Positions 37,480-47,068 are shown, numbered from the stretch's first letter. The stretch: 64,000 nt of DNA from Nocardia crassostreae (GCF_001613405.1 NZ_BDCH01000015.1:124001-188000), one strand, 5' to 3'. The notes: generated from the sequence alone by a model not told the origin. A program made the numbers and translations.

Positions 37480-37992
37480 TCAGCCGCCGCTGGAAGCGGA
37501 GCTTTCGACAGGGAGACCGGCCAGGGACCACTCGAGCATTCCCTCGTCCAGGCGTTTGAGCTCGCGGCCCGCCTCTTCGGCGATGCGGATGGCGTCGGGG
37601 GCCAGGACGCAGAAGGCGCCGCGGCAGTAGGCGACTATGTCGTGGGTGGTGGGGAGGTCGGCGAGGTGGGCTACGTCGGGGCCTGCGAGGCGGTAGTACT
37701 GGCGGGTGCGGTCGCGGCGGGATTCGACCAGGCCGCTGGATTTGAGGGTTTGCAGGTTGGCGGAGGCGGTGGTCAGGTTCGTTCCGGTGGCGGTGGCGAT
37801 GGATTCGACGGTGCGTTCGCCCTGGGCCAGGAGGTCGAGGATCTGGAGGCAGCGGCCATTGCCCAAAGCCTTGCCGACGCGGGCGATCTCGTCGAAGAGG
37901 GCAGCCTTGCGGCCGGCGGCTGATGCACGCTTGCTTCTCCGATGGGTCTTGGAATAGCTTGTTCCAAAGTTCTTTGGAATAGCGTAGAACAT
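37480..37992 (-). CDS. ArsR-family regulator
   Basis: The 170-residue protein has a winged helix with DEIARVGKALGNGRCLQILDLLAQGERTVESIA and the recognition segment TNLTTASANLQTLKSSGLVESRRDRTRQYYRL, followed by a C-terminal region with one Cys pair-like CRGAFCVL that could bind metal or sense thiol state. The only usable start is ATG 37992, so the first 15 codons overlap an inverted repeat likely to be its own operator. It is divergent from a damaged MFS gene, its probable target. Confidence 0.8.
   Translation of the reverse strand: MFYAIPKNFGTSYSKTHRRSKRASAAGRKAALFDEIARVGKALGNGRCLQILDLLAQGERTVESIATATGTNLTTASANLQTLKSSGLVESRRDRTRQYYRLAGPDVAHLADLPTTHDIVAYCRGAFCVLAPDAIRIAEEAGRELKRLDEGMLEWSLAGLPVESSASSGG
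37949..37981. promoter_or_regulatory. ArsR-type operator, one dyad plus an extra half-site
   Basis: TTGGAATAGCTTGTTCCAA (37949-37967) is a dyad with TTGGAA/TTCCAA ends. A further TTTGGAATA half-site sits at 37973-37981. Both lie at the divergent promoters and overlap the first codons of the ArsR gene. Confidence 0.6.
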
Positions 37993-38042
37993 GAGGGTCG
38001 TGTTCGCCTCACAGAGTTGGCCGTTTCAGCGAAAGAATCCCT

Positions 38043-39289
38043 GTGTCCCGCACCGCAAACAGCATCGCCTCCGAGACCGGACCCGATACCGCCGACGCGC
38101 AGCGCCGGATCCTGCGAGTTCTTGTCTCCGCACAGATTCTCAGCGGCGCGGGGCTGGCGGCGGGCATTACCGTCGGCGCACTGCTGGCGCAGGACATGCT
38201 CGGCTCCACGGGGCTGGCCGGACTGCCGAGCGCGCTGTTCACCGCCGGATCTCGCAGTCGCGGGGCCGCCGCCCGGGGCTGGCCGCCGGGTATCTCACCG
38301 GCGCGATCGGCAGCATCGGCGTGCTGGTCGCCGCCGTGCTCGACAATCCGATCCTGTTGTTCCTGTCCCTGTTCGTCTACGGCGCAGGCACCGCGACCAA
38401 CCTCCAAGCCCGTTACGCCGGAGCCGATCTCGCCACCGCCTCGCACCGTGGGCGTGCCGTCTCGACGGTCATGGTCGCCACCACGCTCGGTGGCGTCGTC
38501 GTCCCGAACCTGGCGGCCCCGACCGGCGCGCTCGCCGAGGCCGTCGGGATTCCGCACCTGGCCGGACCGTTCATGCTCGCCGCGGTCGCCTATGCGATGG
38601 CGGCGCTCGTGCTGGCGGTGTGGCTGCGCCCGGACCCGCTGCTCCTGGCCCGTCGGCTGGGCGATACCGCCACGGCACCCGACTCCACCGAGACGACGCC
38701 CGCGCCGTCGAACGGCTCCGAAAAGGGCGTCCTGGTGGGCGGTTCGGTCATGGCTGTGACCCAGTTGGTCATGGCCGCGATCATGACCATGACCCCGATC
38801 CACATGCACGCCCACGGCCACGGCACCGCGGCCACCGGCCTGGTGATCGCCATCCACGTCGCCGCCATGTATCTACCCTCCCCGCTGACCGGATGGCTGG
38901 CCGACCGCTACGGCCGCCTCCCCGTGGCCTCCACCTCCGGCATTACCCTGCTCGCCGCCGGAATCCTCGCCGCCACCGCACCCGACGATTCGGTCGCCCT
39001 CCTCTCCCTGGCCTTGGCCCTGCTCGGTCTGGGCTGGAACCTCGGCCTGGTCGCTGGAACCGCCATCATCACCGACACCGTCCCCCTCGCCACCCGCGCC
39101 AAAACCCAAGGCGCGGTGGATGTCTCCATCGCCATTGCCGGAGCCACCGGCGGTATGGGCTCCGGCCTCATGGTCGCCGCCACCAGCTATCCCGCCCTGG
39201 CGCTCGCCGGAGGCGTCCTGGCCATAGCGGTGGTGCCGATCGCCGCATTCACGGGAAGGCAGCGAAACCCGAGTCAGTCGGTCACGTAG
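38043..39289 (+). pseudogene. MFS transporter gene with an internal deletion/frameshift
   Basis: From GTG 38043 the frame encodes QRRILRVLVSAQILSGAGLAAG and TVGALLAQDMLGSTGLAGLPSALFTAG, a normal MFS first span. Near 38250 the coding potential moves to another frame at RISQSRGRRPGLAAGYLTGAIG, which runs intact to 39289 with MHAHGHGTAATGLVIAIH and GWLADRYGRLP. The join lacks the residues normally between span 2 and motif A, so bases are missing, not just one shifted. The rest of the protein looks undamaged. It would have been an exporter under control of the divergent ArsR gene. Confidence 0.7.
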
Positions 39290-39825
39290 CGCTCCAGCAC
39301 AACCGTGTCGAAGTGCTTCCTCTCGGCCAGCCGGAGCTGGATTCGCTTGTCGAGCAATGGGAACATCGGCGTGCCGCCACCGAGAACCACGGGATACCTG
39401 AACAGCCAGTACTCGTCGACGAGCCCGTGCGGCAGCAGCGAGCTCGCGAGCTCCGCTCCGCCCACCTCCATCACGCCGTCCCCCGCCTCCTTGAGCCTGC
39501 GCACCTCCTCGACCGCATTCTTGCGAACCAGAGTGCTGTTCCACCCGACCTCGGTGAGCGTCCGGGAGAACACGACCTTGGGCTTCTCCGTCCAGAGCCG
39601 GGCGAACTCCCGCTCGATGGGCGGCGCATCCTCCGTCACCTTCGGCCAGTAGTCGGCCATCAGTTCGTAGAGCCGACGTCCGTGCAGCGAGATGTCGATC
39701 TCGCGGAACCTGTCGTTGTGGAACTGGTGCAGTTCGTCATCCGGATTCGTCCAGTCGATACTGCCGTGGCGATCGTTGATGAAGCCGTCGACGGACACGG
39801 TGAACGTATAGATCAGTTTCCTCAT
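39274..39825 (-). CDS. Dihydrofolate-reductase-like protein (RibD C-terminal family)
   Basis: A 183-residue cytosolic protein starting MRKLIYTFTVSVDGFINDRHG, the RibD_C signature with S-x-D-G-F/Y. A conserved GRRLYELMADYWP segment and VVLGGGTPMFPLL near the C terminus follow, the NADPH-binding glycine-rich loop. The family includes riboflavin reductases and many uncharacterised reductases. Start at 39825 because the preceding residues do not match relatives. It overlaps the end of the convergent MFS pseudogene by 16 bases and is divergent from a DHA2 transporter. Confidence 0.85.
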   Translation of the reverse strand: MRKLIYTFTVSVDGFINDRHGSIDWTNPDDELHQFHNDRFREIDISLHGRRLYELMADYWPKVTEDAPPIEREFARLWTEKPKVVFSRTLTEVGWNSTLVRKNAVEEVRRLKEAGDGVMEVGGAELASSLLPHGLVDEYWLFRYPVVLGGGTPMFPLLDKRIQLRLAERKHFDTVVLERYVTD

Positions 39826-39883
39826 GACGTGTAGACGCCCCGGACGCGCAGAACTCATCGCTCGGATCACCCCCCCAGTTGGT

Positions 39884-39903
39884 TAGTTAGCAACATGCAA
39901 CTA
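39884..39903. promoter_or_regulatory. Candidate MarR operator
   Basis: TAGTTAGCA-aca-TGCAACTA is an almost perfect dyad (one extra A in the left arm) in the divergent promoter region ahead of the transporter-marR operon. Its A/T-rich arms containing TTGCA resemble MarR-family sites. Confidence 0.5.
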
Positions 39904-39944
39904 TATTGAGGCGCTGTTCCTTCTGTTCGATTCCGGGAGGCGCC

Positions 39945-41711
39945 ATGGCCTCGACTGTCACCACCGACCTCGATGCCGGGGATGTTCAGACGATTCGCCG
40001 CCGACTGCGGGTGGATCATGATCATCCGCGGTACAAGTGGATTGCGTTGTCCAACACCACGTTGGGGATGCTCATGGTGACGATCAACTCGTCGATCGTG
40101 ATCATCTCACTGCCCGCGATCTTCCGGGGGATTCATCTGAATCCGCTCTCGCCCGGGAACGTGGGATATCTGCTGTGGCTGCTCATGGGGTTCCTGCTGG
40201 TGTCGGCGGTGCTGGTGGTGCTGTTCGGGCGGCTCGGGGACATGTACGGGCGGGTGCGGATCTACAACCTCGGGTTCGTGGTGTTCGCGGTGTCGGCGGT
40301 GGCGCTGTCGTTCGTGCCGTTCGACGAGGGCGGCGGGGCGCTGTGGTTGATCGGGTGGCGGCTGGTGCAGGGCATCGGCGGGTCCATGTTGATGGCCAAT
40401 GCGGCGGCCATCCTCACCGATGCGTTTCCCATCGAACGGCGCGGGTTCGCGCTGGGCATCAATCAGGTGGCGGCCGTGGCGGGTACGTTCCTGGGGCTGG
40501 TGATCGGCGGGGTGCTGTCGGAATGGCATTGGAAGGCGGTGTTCTGGGTGACCGTGCCGTTCGCGGTGCTCGGGGCGGTCTGGTCGTATCGGTCGCTGCA
40601 CGATGTGGGGACGCGGACGCCCGGGAAGCTGGACTGGCCGGGGACGATCACCTTCGCGCTGGGGCTCACCGCGCTGCTCACGGGGATCACCTATGGGATT
40701 CAGCCGTACGGGGATGCGAATACGGGGTGGACGAATCCATGGGTGATCGGTTCCGTCGCAGGCGGATTCGCTGTGCTCGCCCTGTTCTGCTGGATCGAGA
40801 CGCGGGTGGCGGCGCCGATGTTCCAGCTGTCGCTGTTCCGGCGGCGCGCGTTCGGGCTGGGCAATCTCGCGGGATTGATGGCCTCGATCGGACGCGGCGG
40901 GCTGCAATTCATGCTGATCGTGTGGTTGCAGGGCATTTGGCTGCCGCTGCACGGCTACGACTATGAGGTCACGCCGCTGTGGGCGGGAATCTATCTGCTG
41001 CCCTTGACGATCGGATTCCTGGCGGCGGGACCGGCGTCGGGCTGGCTGTCGGATCGCTACGGCGCGCGCTCGTTCGCCACGGCGGGCATGCTCATCGTGG
41101 CGATCACTTTCGTTCTGCTGGTGGTGATCCCGGTCGACTTCGACTACTGGGTCTTCGCGCTCATCGTGCTGGTGAACGGTCTCGGCTCGGGCATGTTCAC
41201 CTCCCCCAATACCGCCGAGGTGATGAACAGCGTCCCCGCCGCCCAGCGCGGTGTGGCCTCGGGCATCCGCGCCACCCTGCTCAATGGCGGTATGGCCCTG
41301 TCCATGGGAATCTTCTTCTCGCTCATGGTGGTCGGCCTGTCCACCCCGCTGCCCGAGGCCATGAACTCCGGCCTGCGGACCGAGGGCGTGCCCGCGGCGG
41401 TCGCCGAACAGGCGGCGGGGCTGCCTCCGGTCGGCAGCTTGTTCGCGGCCTTCCTCGGTTACAACCCGATCGAGGAGCTGCTCGGCCCCAGCGGCACCCT
41501 CGACCATCCGGGCGTGAACACCGAAACCCTGACCGGGCAGGAGTTCTTCCCGCACTTGATCTCCGGCCCCTTCCACTCCGGACTGGTGGTCGTCTTCCTG
41601 GGCGCCGCGATTATGATGCTCATCGGCGCGGTGGCCTCGTGGTTCGCCGGTAGCGGCCCCGCGCACGGCGAAACCGCCGAACTGCGCGCCGCCGACCGCG
41701 CGGGGATCTGA
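39945..41711 (+). CDS. DHA2-type MFS multidrug exporter
   Basis: A 588-residue protein with 14 predicted membrane spans. It has [20 protein letters not shown] in span 1 (the motif D1 region), [17 protein letters not shown] as motif A, and [22 protein letters not shown] as motif C-like. It belongs to the EmrB/QacA group that exports lipophilic drugs with protons. The ATG at 39945 follows GGGAGGCGCC. A marR gene follows in the same direction, giving a transporter-regulator operon with a candidate operator upstream. Confidence 0.9.
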   Translation: MASTVTTDLDAGDVQTIRRRLRVDHDHPRYKWIALSNTTLGMLMVTINSSIVIISLPAIFRGIHLNPLSPGNVGYLLWLLMGFLLVSAVLVVLFGRLGDMYGRVRIYNLGFVVFAVSAVALSFVPFDEGGGALWLIGWRLVQGIGGSMLMANAAAILTDAFPIERRGFALGINQVAAVAGTFLGLVIGGVLSEWHWKAVFWVTVPFAVLGAVWSYRSLHDVGTRTPGKLDWPGTITFALGLTALLTGITYGIQPYGDANTGWTNPWVIGSVAGGFAVLALFCWIETRVAAPMFQLSLFRRRAFGLGNLAGLMASIGRGGLQFMLIVWLQGIWLPLHGYDYEVTPLWAGIYLLPLTIGFLAAGPASGWLSDRYGARSFATAGMLIVAITFVLLVVIPVDFDYWVFALIVLVNGLGSGMFTSPNTAEVMNSVPAAQRGVASGIRATLLNGGMALSMGIFFSLMVVGLSTPLPEAMNSGLRTEGVPAAVAEQAAGLPPVGSLFAAFLGYNPIEELLGPSGTLDHPGVNTETLTGQEFFPHLISGPFHSGLVVVFLGAAIMMLIGAVASWFAGSGPAHGETAELRAADRAGI

Positions 41712-41737
41712 CCGATGACCAGGAGGCCGTGCACCCG

Positions 41738-42226
41738 ATGAGCTCGAAGGCCGCGAGCGTCGCCGACCAGACCGTGAGCGTCGCCGACACCGACCAGCTC
41801 AGCGAGGCCGCCGAGCTGTATCACACGATCGGCCGCCTGCTGCGCCTGTTGCGGCACTCGGGCGATCTGGGTGCGCTCAGCCCGGGCGCGGCCTCGGCCC
41901 TGGCCTCCCTGGCCCGCTCGGGTCCCATGCGCCTGGGCGATCTGGCGAATATCGAACGCGTCAGCGCCCCGACCATGTCGCGGGTGGTGACCAGCCTCGA
42001 AAAGGGCGGCTACATCGTCCGCGACGCCGACCCGGAAGACGGTCGCGCCCAACTGCTCTCCGCGACCCCGAGCGCGAAAGACCTGGTCACCGGCCTGACC
42101 TCGGCGCGCATCCAGCGTTTCGCGGCCGCCATGGAACGCCTCGACGGACGACAGCGGCAGAACCTGCTGTCGTCCTTGGAGACGCTCATCGATGCGCTCG
42201 ACGAGAGCGATCAGGCCCGCTCGTAG
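41738..42226 (+). CDS. MarR family regulator
   Basis: The 162-residue protein has ELYHTIGRLLRLLRHSGDLGALSPGAASALASLARSGPMRLGDLANIERVSAPTMSR in segments typical of MarR, with a winged-helix wing DADPEDGRAQLLSATPSAKDL and a C-terminal dimer helix. It is likely an autorepressor of the upstream exporter gene, released by the exported drug. The ATG at 41738 is chosen; a GTG 9 bases upstream overlaps the AGGAGG and is less plausible. Its end overlaps the convergent VOC gene by 16 bases. Confidence 0.85.
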   Translation: MSSKAASVADQTVSVADTDQLSEAAELYHTIGRLLRLLRHSGDLGALSPGAASALASLARSGPMRLGDLANIERVSAPTMSRVVTSLEKGGYIVRDADPEDGRAQLLSATPSAKDLVTGLTSARIQRFAAAMERLDGRQRQNLLSSLETLIDALDESDQARS

Positions 42227-42666
42227 GCATCCCACAGCGTTGTCAGATCGACCTTCTGCATGGTGCGCAAGGCCGCGTCGACCGCCGCGATCTGCTCGGG
42301 CCGTCCGCTCATGAGGGCGGGCATACCGGCCGGAACGATCTGCCAGCTGACGCCGAACTTATCGGTCAGCCACCCGCACGGACCGGGTTCGCCGTCCGCG
42401 GTGAAGGCCGCCCACAGCCGGTCGACCTCCTCCTGGGTCTCGACGATGACCTGCACCGAGGCCGCATCGGTGAACTGGTGCCCCGGCCCGCCGTTGAGCA
42501 GCGTCACCGAATGCCCGGCCAGTTCCAGCGATACGACGAAGACCGACCCGTCCGGCAGCCGGGTGATGTCGGTGATCTTCGAATCGGGCACCAGCGCGGT
42601 GTAGAAATTCGCGGCCTCCTCGGCCTGATCGTCGAACCAGAAGTAGGTGGTGACGGTGGTGGACAT
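42211..42666 (-). CDS. VOC superfamily protein (PhnB-like)
   Basis: A 151-residue protein with the glyoxalase/PhnB-like fold. It opens TTYFWFDDQAEEAANFY, has HSVTLLNGGPGHQFTDAASV and ends DKFGVSWQIVPAGMPALMSG, the order seen in PhnB/3-demethylubiquinone-like VOC proteins of about 150-160 residues. The usual metal ligands are not all evident, and the substrate is unknown. It is convergent with the marR gene. Confidence 0.8.
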   Translation of the reverse strand: MSTTVTTYFWFDDQAEEAANFYTALVPDSKITDITRLPDGSVFVVSLELAGHSVTLLNGGPGHQFTDAASVQVIVETQEEVDRLWAAFTADGEPGPCGWLTDKFGVSWQIVPAGMPALMSGRPEQIAAVDAALRTMQKVDLTTLWDAYERA

Positions 42667-42861
42667 GATCTGCTCCTAACGAGTGGGTGAGCTGCTTTTA
42701 CCCTCTGGTCGGAGCCGATCACATCCCTTCGACGTATCCGCGCACATTTCTCGAAAGATTTCTTCGAGGCCGGTCCGGCGGCCATCTACGCGGCGGTTGA
42801 TCGTTCCGAAACCGGGTAGGCCGCTCGGGAGGGGATTGGCGAGCGGCGAACGGAGACGCGA

Positions 42862-44643
42862 ATGTCCATGGATGTTTCGGATCATGTGGTGCAGCGGTTG
42901 CAGGAATGGGGGGTCGAGCAGATCTTCGGGTATCCCGGCGATGGGATCAACGGTCTGATCGGCGCGCTGGGGCGATCGGACAATCGGCCGCGGTTCGTGC
43001 AGGCCCGGCACGAGGAGACGGCCGCGCTGGCCGCGGTCGGGTATGCGAAATTCAGTGGGCGCGCAGGCGTTTGCCTGGCCACCTCGGGTCCGGGCGCGAT
43101 CCATCTGCTCAACGGTCTCTATGACGCCAAGCTCGACCATGTGCCGGTGGTGGCCATTGTCGGGCAGACGGCGAGCAGCGCGATGGGGAGCAGCTATCAG
43201 CAGGAGGTGGACCTGCAGGCGCTGTTCAAGGATGTCGCCTCGGACTATCTCGTCGAGGTCAACGTGTCCAGCCAGTTGCCCAACGCCCTCGACCGGGCCT
43301 TCCGCACGGCGCTGACGCGTCGGGCGCCCACGACGGTGATCATCCCCTCCGATCTACAGGAGGAGACCTTCGAGCCGCCCCGGCACGAGTTCAAACAAGC
43401 TCCGTCGAGCGCGCCCAGCGCGCTCCCGGCCACGACCGTCCCGCCGCGCGCCGAGATCGAACGCGCGGCCGAGGTGATCAATGCCGGGAAGCGGGTGGCC
43501 ATACTCATCGGTCAGGGCGCCCGCGGCGCGCGCGAGGAGGTCGTGCAGGTCGCCGACATCACCGGCGCCGGGGTGGCCAAGGCGCTGCTCGGCAAGGATG
43601 TGCTGCCCGACGATCTGCCGTTCGTCACCGGACCCATCGGTCTGCTCGGCAGCCGGCCCAGCTACGAGCTGATGCGCGACTGTGACACCCTGCTGATCAT
43701 CGGCTCCAATTTCCCCTACACCCAATTCCTTCCGGATCTGGACCAGGCCCGCGCCGTGCAGATCGACCTCGATGGCACCATGATCGGCATCCGCTACCCG
43801 ACCGAGGTCAATCTCGTCGGCGATGCGAAAGCGACCCTGCGGGAACTGATTCCGCTGCTGCGCTCGCAACGGGATCTGGAGTGGCGCGAGGACGTGGAGC
43901 GCCACGTCACCCGCTGGTGGGAAGCAGTCGAGCACCAGGCCATGCTGGACGCGAAACCGGTCAACCCCATGCGCGTGGTGTGGGAGCTGTCCCGGCGCAT
44001 TCCCGATAATGCCATCGTCACCGCCGATTCGGGTTCGTCGACCAACTGGTACGCCCGCTGCCTGCGTTTCCGCGGCGATATGCGCGGCTCGCCTTCGGGC
44101 ACCCTGGCGACCATGGGCCCGGGCGTCCCGTACGCCGTCGGCGCCAAGTTCGCCCATCCGGACCGGCCGGTGGTCGCCCTGGTCGGCGACGGAGCGATGC
44201 AGATGAACGGGCTCGCCGAACTGCTCACCATCGCCCGCTACCGGCACTGCTGGCCGGATCCACGCCTGATCGTGTGTGTCTTCCACAACAACGACCTGAA
44301 CCAGGTCACCTGGGAGCTGCGCGCCATGGGCGGCGCACCCAAATTCGAAGAGTCGCAAACTCTTCCGGATGTCTCCTATGCCGACCTGGCGCGTTGCGCG
44401 GGCTTCGCGGCGCTGGTGATCGACGACCCCGAAGCCCTCGCGCCCGCCTGGAACCAGGCCCTGGCCGCCGAGGGTCCCGTCCTGCTCGACGTGCACTGCG
44501 ATCCGGAGGTCCCGCCGATCCCGCCGCACGCCACCTACGAGCAGATCAAGGATATGGGCCTGGCCCTGCTGCGCGGCGATCCGGAGGCCTGGCACGTCAT
44601 GGTGCAGGGTGCCAAGACCAAGGCCCAGGAATTACGGCCCTGA
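42862..44643 (+). CDS. Thiamine-diphosphate enzyme of the pyruvate oxidase/acetolactate synthase class
   Basis: A 593-residue enzyme with the N-terminal Pyr domain (EQIFGYPGDGINGLIGAL; catalytic Glu in FVQARHEETAALAAVGYAK), a central Rossmann-like domain (VAILIGQGARGAREEV) and a C-terminal PP domain with the TPP-Mg motif VALVGDGAMQMN...FHNNDLNQVTW. The spacing fits the PoxB/ALS family; FAD may bind the middle domain. Likely reactions are decarboxylation of pyruvate or another 2-oxoacid, but product specificity is not readable. It is monocistronic, with RBS GGAGACGCG. Confidence 0.85.
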   Translation: MSMDVSDHVVQRLQEWGVEQIFGYPGDGINGLIGALGRSDNRPRFVQARHEETAALAAVGYAKFSGRAGVCLATSGPGAIHLLNGLYDAKLDHVPVVAIVGQTASSAMGSSYQQEVDLQALFKDVASDYLVEVNVSSQLPNALDRAFRTALTRRAPTTVIIPSDLQEETFEPPRHEFKQAPSSAPSALPATTVPPRAEIERAAEVINAGKRVAILIGQGARGAREEVVQVADITGAGVAKALLGKDVLPDDLPFVTGPIGLLGSRPSYELMRDCDTLLIIGSNFPYTQFLPDLDQARAVQIDLDGTMIGIRYPTEVNLVGDAKATLRELIPLLRSQRDLEWREDVERHVTRWWEAVEHQAMLDAKPVNPMRVVWELSRRIPDNAIVTADSGSSTNWYARCLRFRGDMRGSPSGTLATMGPGVPYAVGAKFAHPDRPVVALVGDGAMQMNGLAELLTIARYRHCWPDPRLIVCVFHNNDLNQVTWELRAMGGAPKFEESQTLPDVSYADLARCAGFAALVIDDPEALAPAWNQALAAEGPVLLDVHCDPEVPPIPPHATYEQIKDMGLALLRGDPEAWHVMVQGAKTKAQELRP

Positions 44644-44644
44644 C

Positions 44645-45856
44645 CTACTGCCGGTAGGTCGACAGGAAGCGTCCGATGCGTTCGATGATGGCTTCCAGAT
44701 CGTCGGCGTGCGGGAGGGTGACGATGCGGAAGTGGTCGGGGCGGGGCCAGTTGAAGCCGGTGCCCTGGACGATGTGGATCTTCTCCTGGAGCAGCAGATC
44801 GAGCACGAACTGCTCATCGCTGTGGATCGGGTACATGTCCAGATCGATGCGCGGGAACGCGTAGAGCGCGCCCTTGGGCTTCACGCAGGAGATACCGGGC
44901 AGTGCATTGAGCGCTTCGAAGGCGCGGTCGCGCTGTTCGCGCAGCCGCCCGCCGGGCAGGGTGAGGTCGAAGATGCTCTGATGCCCGCCGAGGGCGGCCT
45001 GAATCGCCTGCTGGGCGGGCACATTCGCGCACAGCCGCAGACCCGCGAGCATGGTGAGCCCCTCGAGATAGTTCTCGGCGTGCTGGGTCGGCCCGGAGAC
45101 GACCAGCCAGCCGGAACGGAATCCCGCGGCGCGGTAGGACTTCGACAGTCCGGAGAAGGTCAGCACCAGCAGGTCGGGCGCGAGCGCCGCGGTCGCGGTG
45201 TGGGCGAGGTCGTCGTAGAGGATCTTGTCGTAGATCTCGTCGGAGAACACGACCAGGTTGTGGCGGCGCGCCACTTCGAGAACCTCGCGCACCACCTCGG
45301 GCGAATACACCGCGCCGGTGGGATTGTTCGGGTTGATGAGCACGATGGCGCGGGTGCGGTCGGTGACCTTCGACTCGATATCGGCCACATCCGGGAACCA
45401 GTCGGAGCCCTCGTCACACACATAGTGCACGGCACGGCCGCCATTGAGGGTGGTCGCCGCGGTCCACAGCGGGAAATCCGGTGCGGGAACCAGTACTTCG
45501 TCACCGTTCTCCAACAGCGCCGTCATGGCCATCATGATCAGTTCGGAGACGCCGTTGCCCAGGAAGACATCCTCGACGTCGACACCGTCCACGCCCAGGG
45601 TCTGGTAGTACTGCACCACGGCGCGGCGCGCGGACAGCAGGCCCTTGGAGGTGACGTATCCGGCCGAGGCGGGCAGGTTGCGCACGATGTCCTGCAGGAC
45701 TTCCGCTGGCGCCTCGAATCCGAAGGTCAGCGGATTGCCGGTATTGAGCTTCACCACGTGATGCCCCTCGGCCTCCAGCCGGGCGGTGTGCTCGGCCACC
45801 GGTCCGCGGATCTCGTACGACACTCCCGCCAGCTTGCTCGACTGCTTGACCTGCAT
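44645..45856 (-). CDS. Alanine/valine-type class I aminotransferase
   Basis: A 403-residue PLP enzyme very like AlaA/AspC-type transaminases. It has YEIRGPVAEHTARLEAEG at the N terminus, KLNTGNPLTFGF, ASAGYVTSKGLLSARRAV, a VLINPNNPTGAVYSPE PLP-binding segment, VVFSDEIYDKILYD and the lysine in LSKSYRAAGFRSGW. It transfers amino groups between alanine, glutamate or valine and their oxo-acids. The ATG at 45856 has AGAGG six bases upstream; longer starts are not homologous. It is divergent from an HxlR gene through an AT-rich palindrome. Confidence 0.9.
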   Translation of the reverse strand: MQVKQSSKLAGVSYEIRGPVAEHTARLEAEGHHVVKLNTGNPLTFGFEAPAEVLQDIVRNLPASAGYVTSKGLLSARRAVVQYYQTLGVDGVDVEDVFLGNGVSELIMMAMTALLENGDEVLVPAPDFPLWTAATTLNGGRAVHYVCDEGSDWFPDVADIESKVTDRTRAIVLINPNNPTGAVYSPEVVREVLEVARRHNLVVFSDEIYDKILYDDLAHTATAALAPDLLVLTFSGLSKSYRAAGFRSGWLVVSGPTQHAENYLEGLTMLAGLRLCANVPAQQAIQAALGGHQSIFDLTLPGGRLREQRDRAFEALNALPGISCVKPKGALYAFPRIDLDMYPIHSDEQFVLDLLLQEKIHIVQGTGFNWPRPDHFRIVTLPHADDLEAIIERIGRFLSTYRQ

Positions 45857-45892
45857 GAACATCCTCTTCTCGAAGTCGTTGCCGGACACTCT

Positions 45893-45909
45893 ACTTTGTT
45901 TTTCAAAGT
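45893..45909. promoter_or_regulatory. Palindrome between divergent aminotransferase and HxlR genes
   Basis: ACTTTG-TTTTT-CAAAGT, a perfect 6-base inverted repeat in a strikingly AT-rich stretch, lies between the two starts. It is a plausible HxlR operator. Confidence 0.55.
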
Positions 45910-45949
45910 TTGTACTTTTGATTTCCAAGTTCTTGGCTACAGTGGGAGC

Positions 45950-46561
45950 GTGCCACGCCGAAGCTATGACCACTACTGCGCCGTCAGCCGAGCTCTCGAC
46001 CTCGTCGGCGACCGCTGGAGCCTGCTGATGGTCCGCGAATTGTGTTCCGGGCCACGCCGATACAGCGATCTGTTCGCCGACCTACCCGGCATCAGCACCG
46101 ATATGCTGGCGGCGCGCTTGAAAGACCTGGAGCGGGACGGGATTCTGACCCGCCGCAAGGTCGGGCCGCGCGCCTCCACGGCGGTCTACGAGCTCACGGC
46201 AGCCGGTGCACGATTGCGCGCGGTGCTCGATGCCCTGTCCGACTGGGGAACTCCGCTGCTGGGTGAGCGCCGCGCCACCGATGCGGTGCGCGCGCACTGG
46301 TTCGCCCTGCCGCTTGGACGCGCGGTCGCCGAGGTGGTCCCGACCGGCACCGTCACCGTGCACATCGGCGAGAGCGTATTCCACTACGTCATCACCGGCA
46401 CCGGCATCACCCATCACGACGGCCCGGCCGCGAGCGCCGACCTCGTCCTGCACCTGGACCTCGAGCGCGCGACCGATATCGCCACCGGCTCAGACACCCT
46501 CGCCGATGCGCTCGAGGACCGCGCGAGCCGACCGGCCCGCCGCGACATTTCAGCCCTGTAG
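45950..46561 (+). CDS. HxlR regulator with C-terminal sterol-carrier-like domain
   Basis: The 203-residue protein starts VPRRSYDHYCAVSRALDLVGDRWSLLMVRELCSGPRRYSDL, an HxlR winged helix with the conserved N-terminal Cys and the R-W-S/T-L-L motif. It has LAARLKDLERDGILTRRK as its recognition element. Beyond residue 115 it carries an additional domain of about 80 residues (AEVVPTGTVTVHIGESVFHYVITGTG...DLVLHLDLERATDIATG) resembling SCP2-type lipid-binding folds, which may be the ligand sensor. The GTG at 45950 is the start that gives the usual N terminus. It is divergent from the aminotransferase. Confidence 0.8.
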   Translation: MPRRSYDHYCAVSRALDLVGDRWSLLMVRELCSGPRRYSDLFADLPGISTDMLAARLKDLERDGILTRRKVGPRASTAVYELTAAGARLRAVLDALSDWGTPLLGERRATDAVRAHWFALPLGRAVAEVVPTGTVTVHIGESVFHYVITGTGITHHDGPAASADLVLHLDLERATDIATGSDTLADALEDRASRPARRDISAL

Positions 46562-46978
46562 GTACCGCACCAGATGCTCGCGATCGGTCTCGAGTTCGGA
46601 GATCTGACTCTTCACCACATCGCCGATGCTGACGATGCCGACCATCCGCCCGTCCTCCATGACCGGCAGATGCCGGATCCGGTGCCGGGTCATCGTGTGA
46701 TTGAGCGTCTCCACCCGATCCTCGGGCGAACAGGTGTGCAGGGTCGCCGTCATGATCTCCGAAACCGGCACATCCAGCAGCGCCGCCCCGTCACTGTGCA
46801 GATTGCGCACGATATCGCGCTCCGACACGATGCCCGACATCTCCACCCCGTCCGGCGACACCACCACCGCGCCGACATTGTGCGTGGCCAGCACCCTTAG
46901 CAGTTCGCGCACCGTCGCATCCGGTGCGATCGTGATGACGCCGGTCGCCTTACGACGCAGGATTTCCGAGATTCGCAT
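46550..46978 (-). CDS. CBS-pair domain protein
   Basis: A 142-residue protein made almost entirely of two CBS domains. It starts MRISEILRRKATGVITIAPD, has GAVVVSPDGVEMSGIVSERDIVRNL at the end of the first and RIRHLPVMEDGRMVGIVSIGDVVKS at the end of the second. CBS pairs bind adenine nucleotides and act as energy sensors; stand-alone pairs are common in Nocardia and Mycobacterium (hypoxia-responsive in the latter). Start at 46978 because the upstream extension is not homologous. It is convergent with the HxlR gene, with a 12-base overlap. Confidence 0.88.
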   Translation of the reverse strand: MRISEILRRKATGVITIAPDATVRELLRVLATHNVGAVVVSPDGVEMSGIVSERDIVRNLHSDGAALLDVPVSEIMTATLHTCSPEDRVETLNHTMTRHRIRHLPVMEDGRMVGIVSIGDVVKSQISELETDREHLVRYLQG

Positions 46979-47068
46979 ATGTCCACCACCTGTGTGATTC
47001 CGATCACCGCTGCCTATCAGCATGGACCGTTTACGAGCCGGTGAACAGCAACGATTACGCGGCGATGT

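Noticed and set aside
35936..37531. 531-codon frame antisense to the arabinosyltransferase gene
   Set aside because: Composition typical of a shadow frame and no recognisable domain; the sense frame carries clear Emb motifs.
40107..41666. 519-codon frame antisense to the DHA2 transporter
   Set aside because: Extreme Arg/Gln/His content without motifs; the sense strand encodes a textbook 14-span transporter.
42667..42861. Additional small gene between the VOC and TPP enzyme genes
   Set aside because: Short frames here lack a ribosome-binding site and any convincing composition; the region reads as a divergent promoter.
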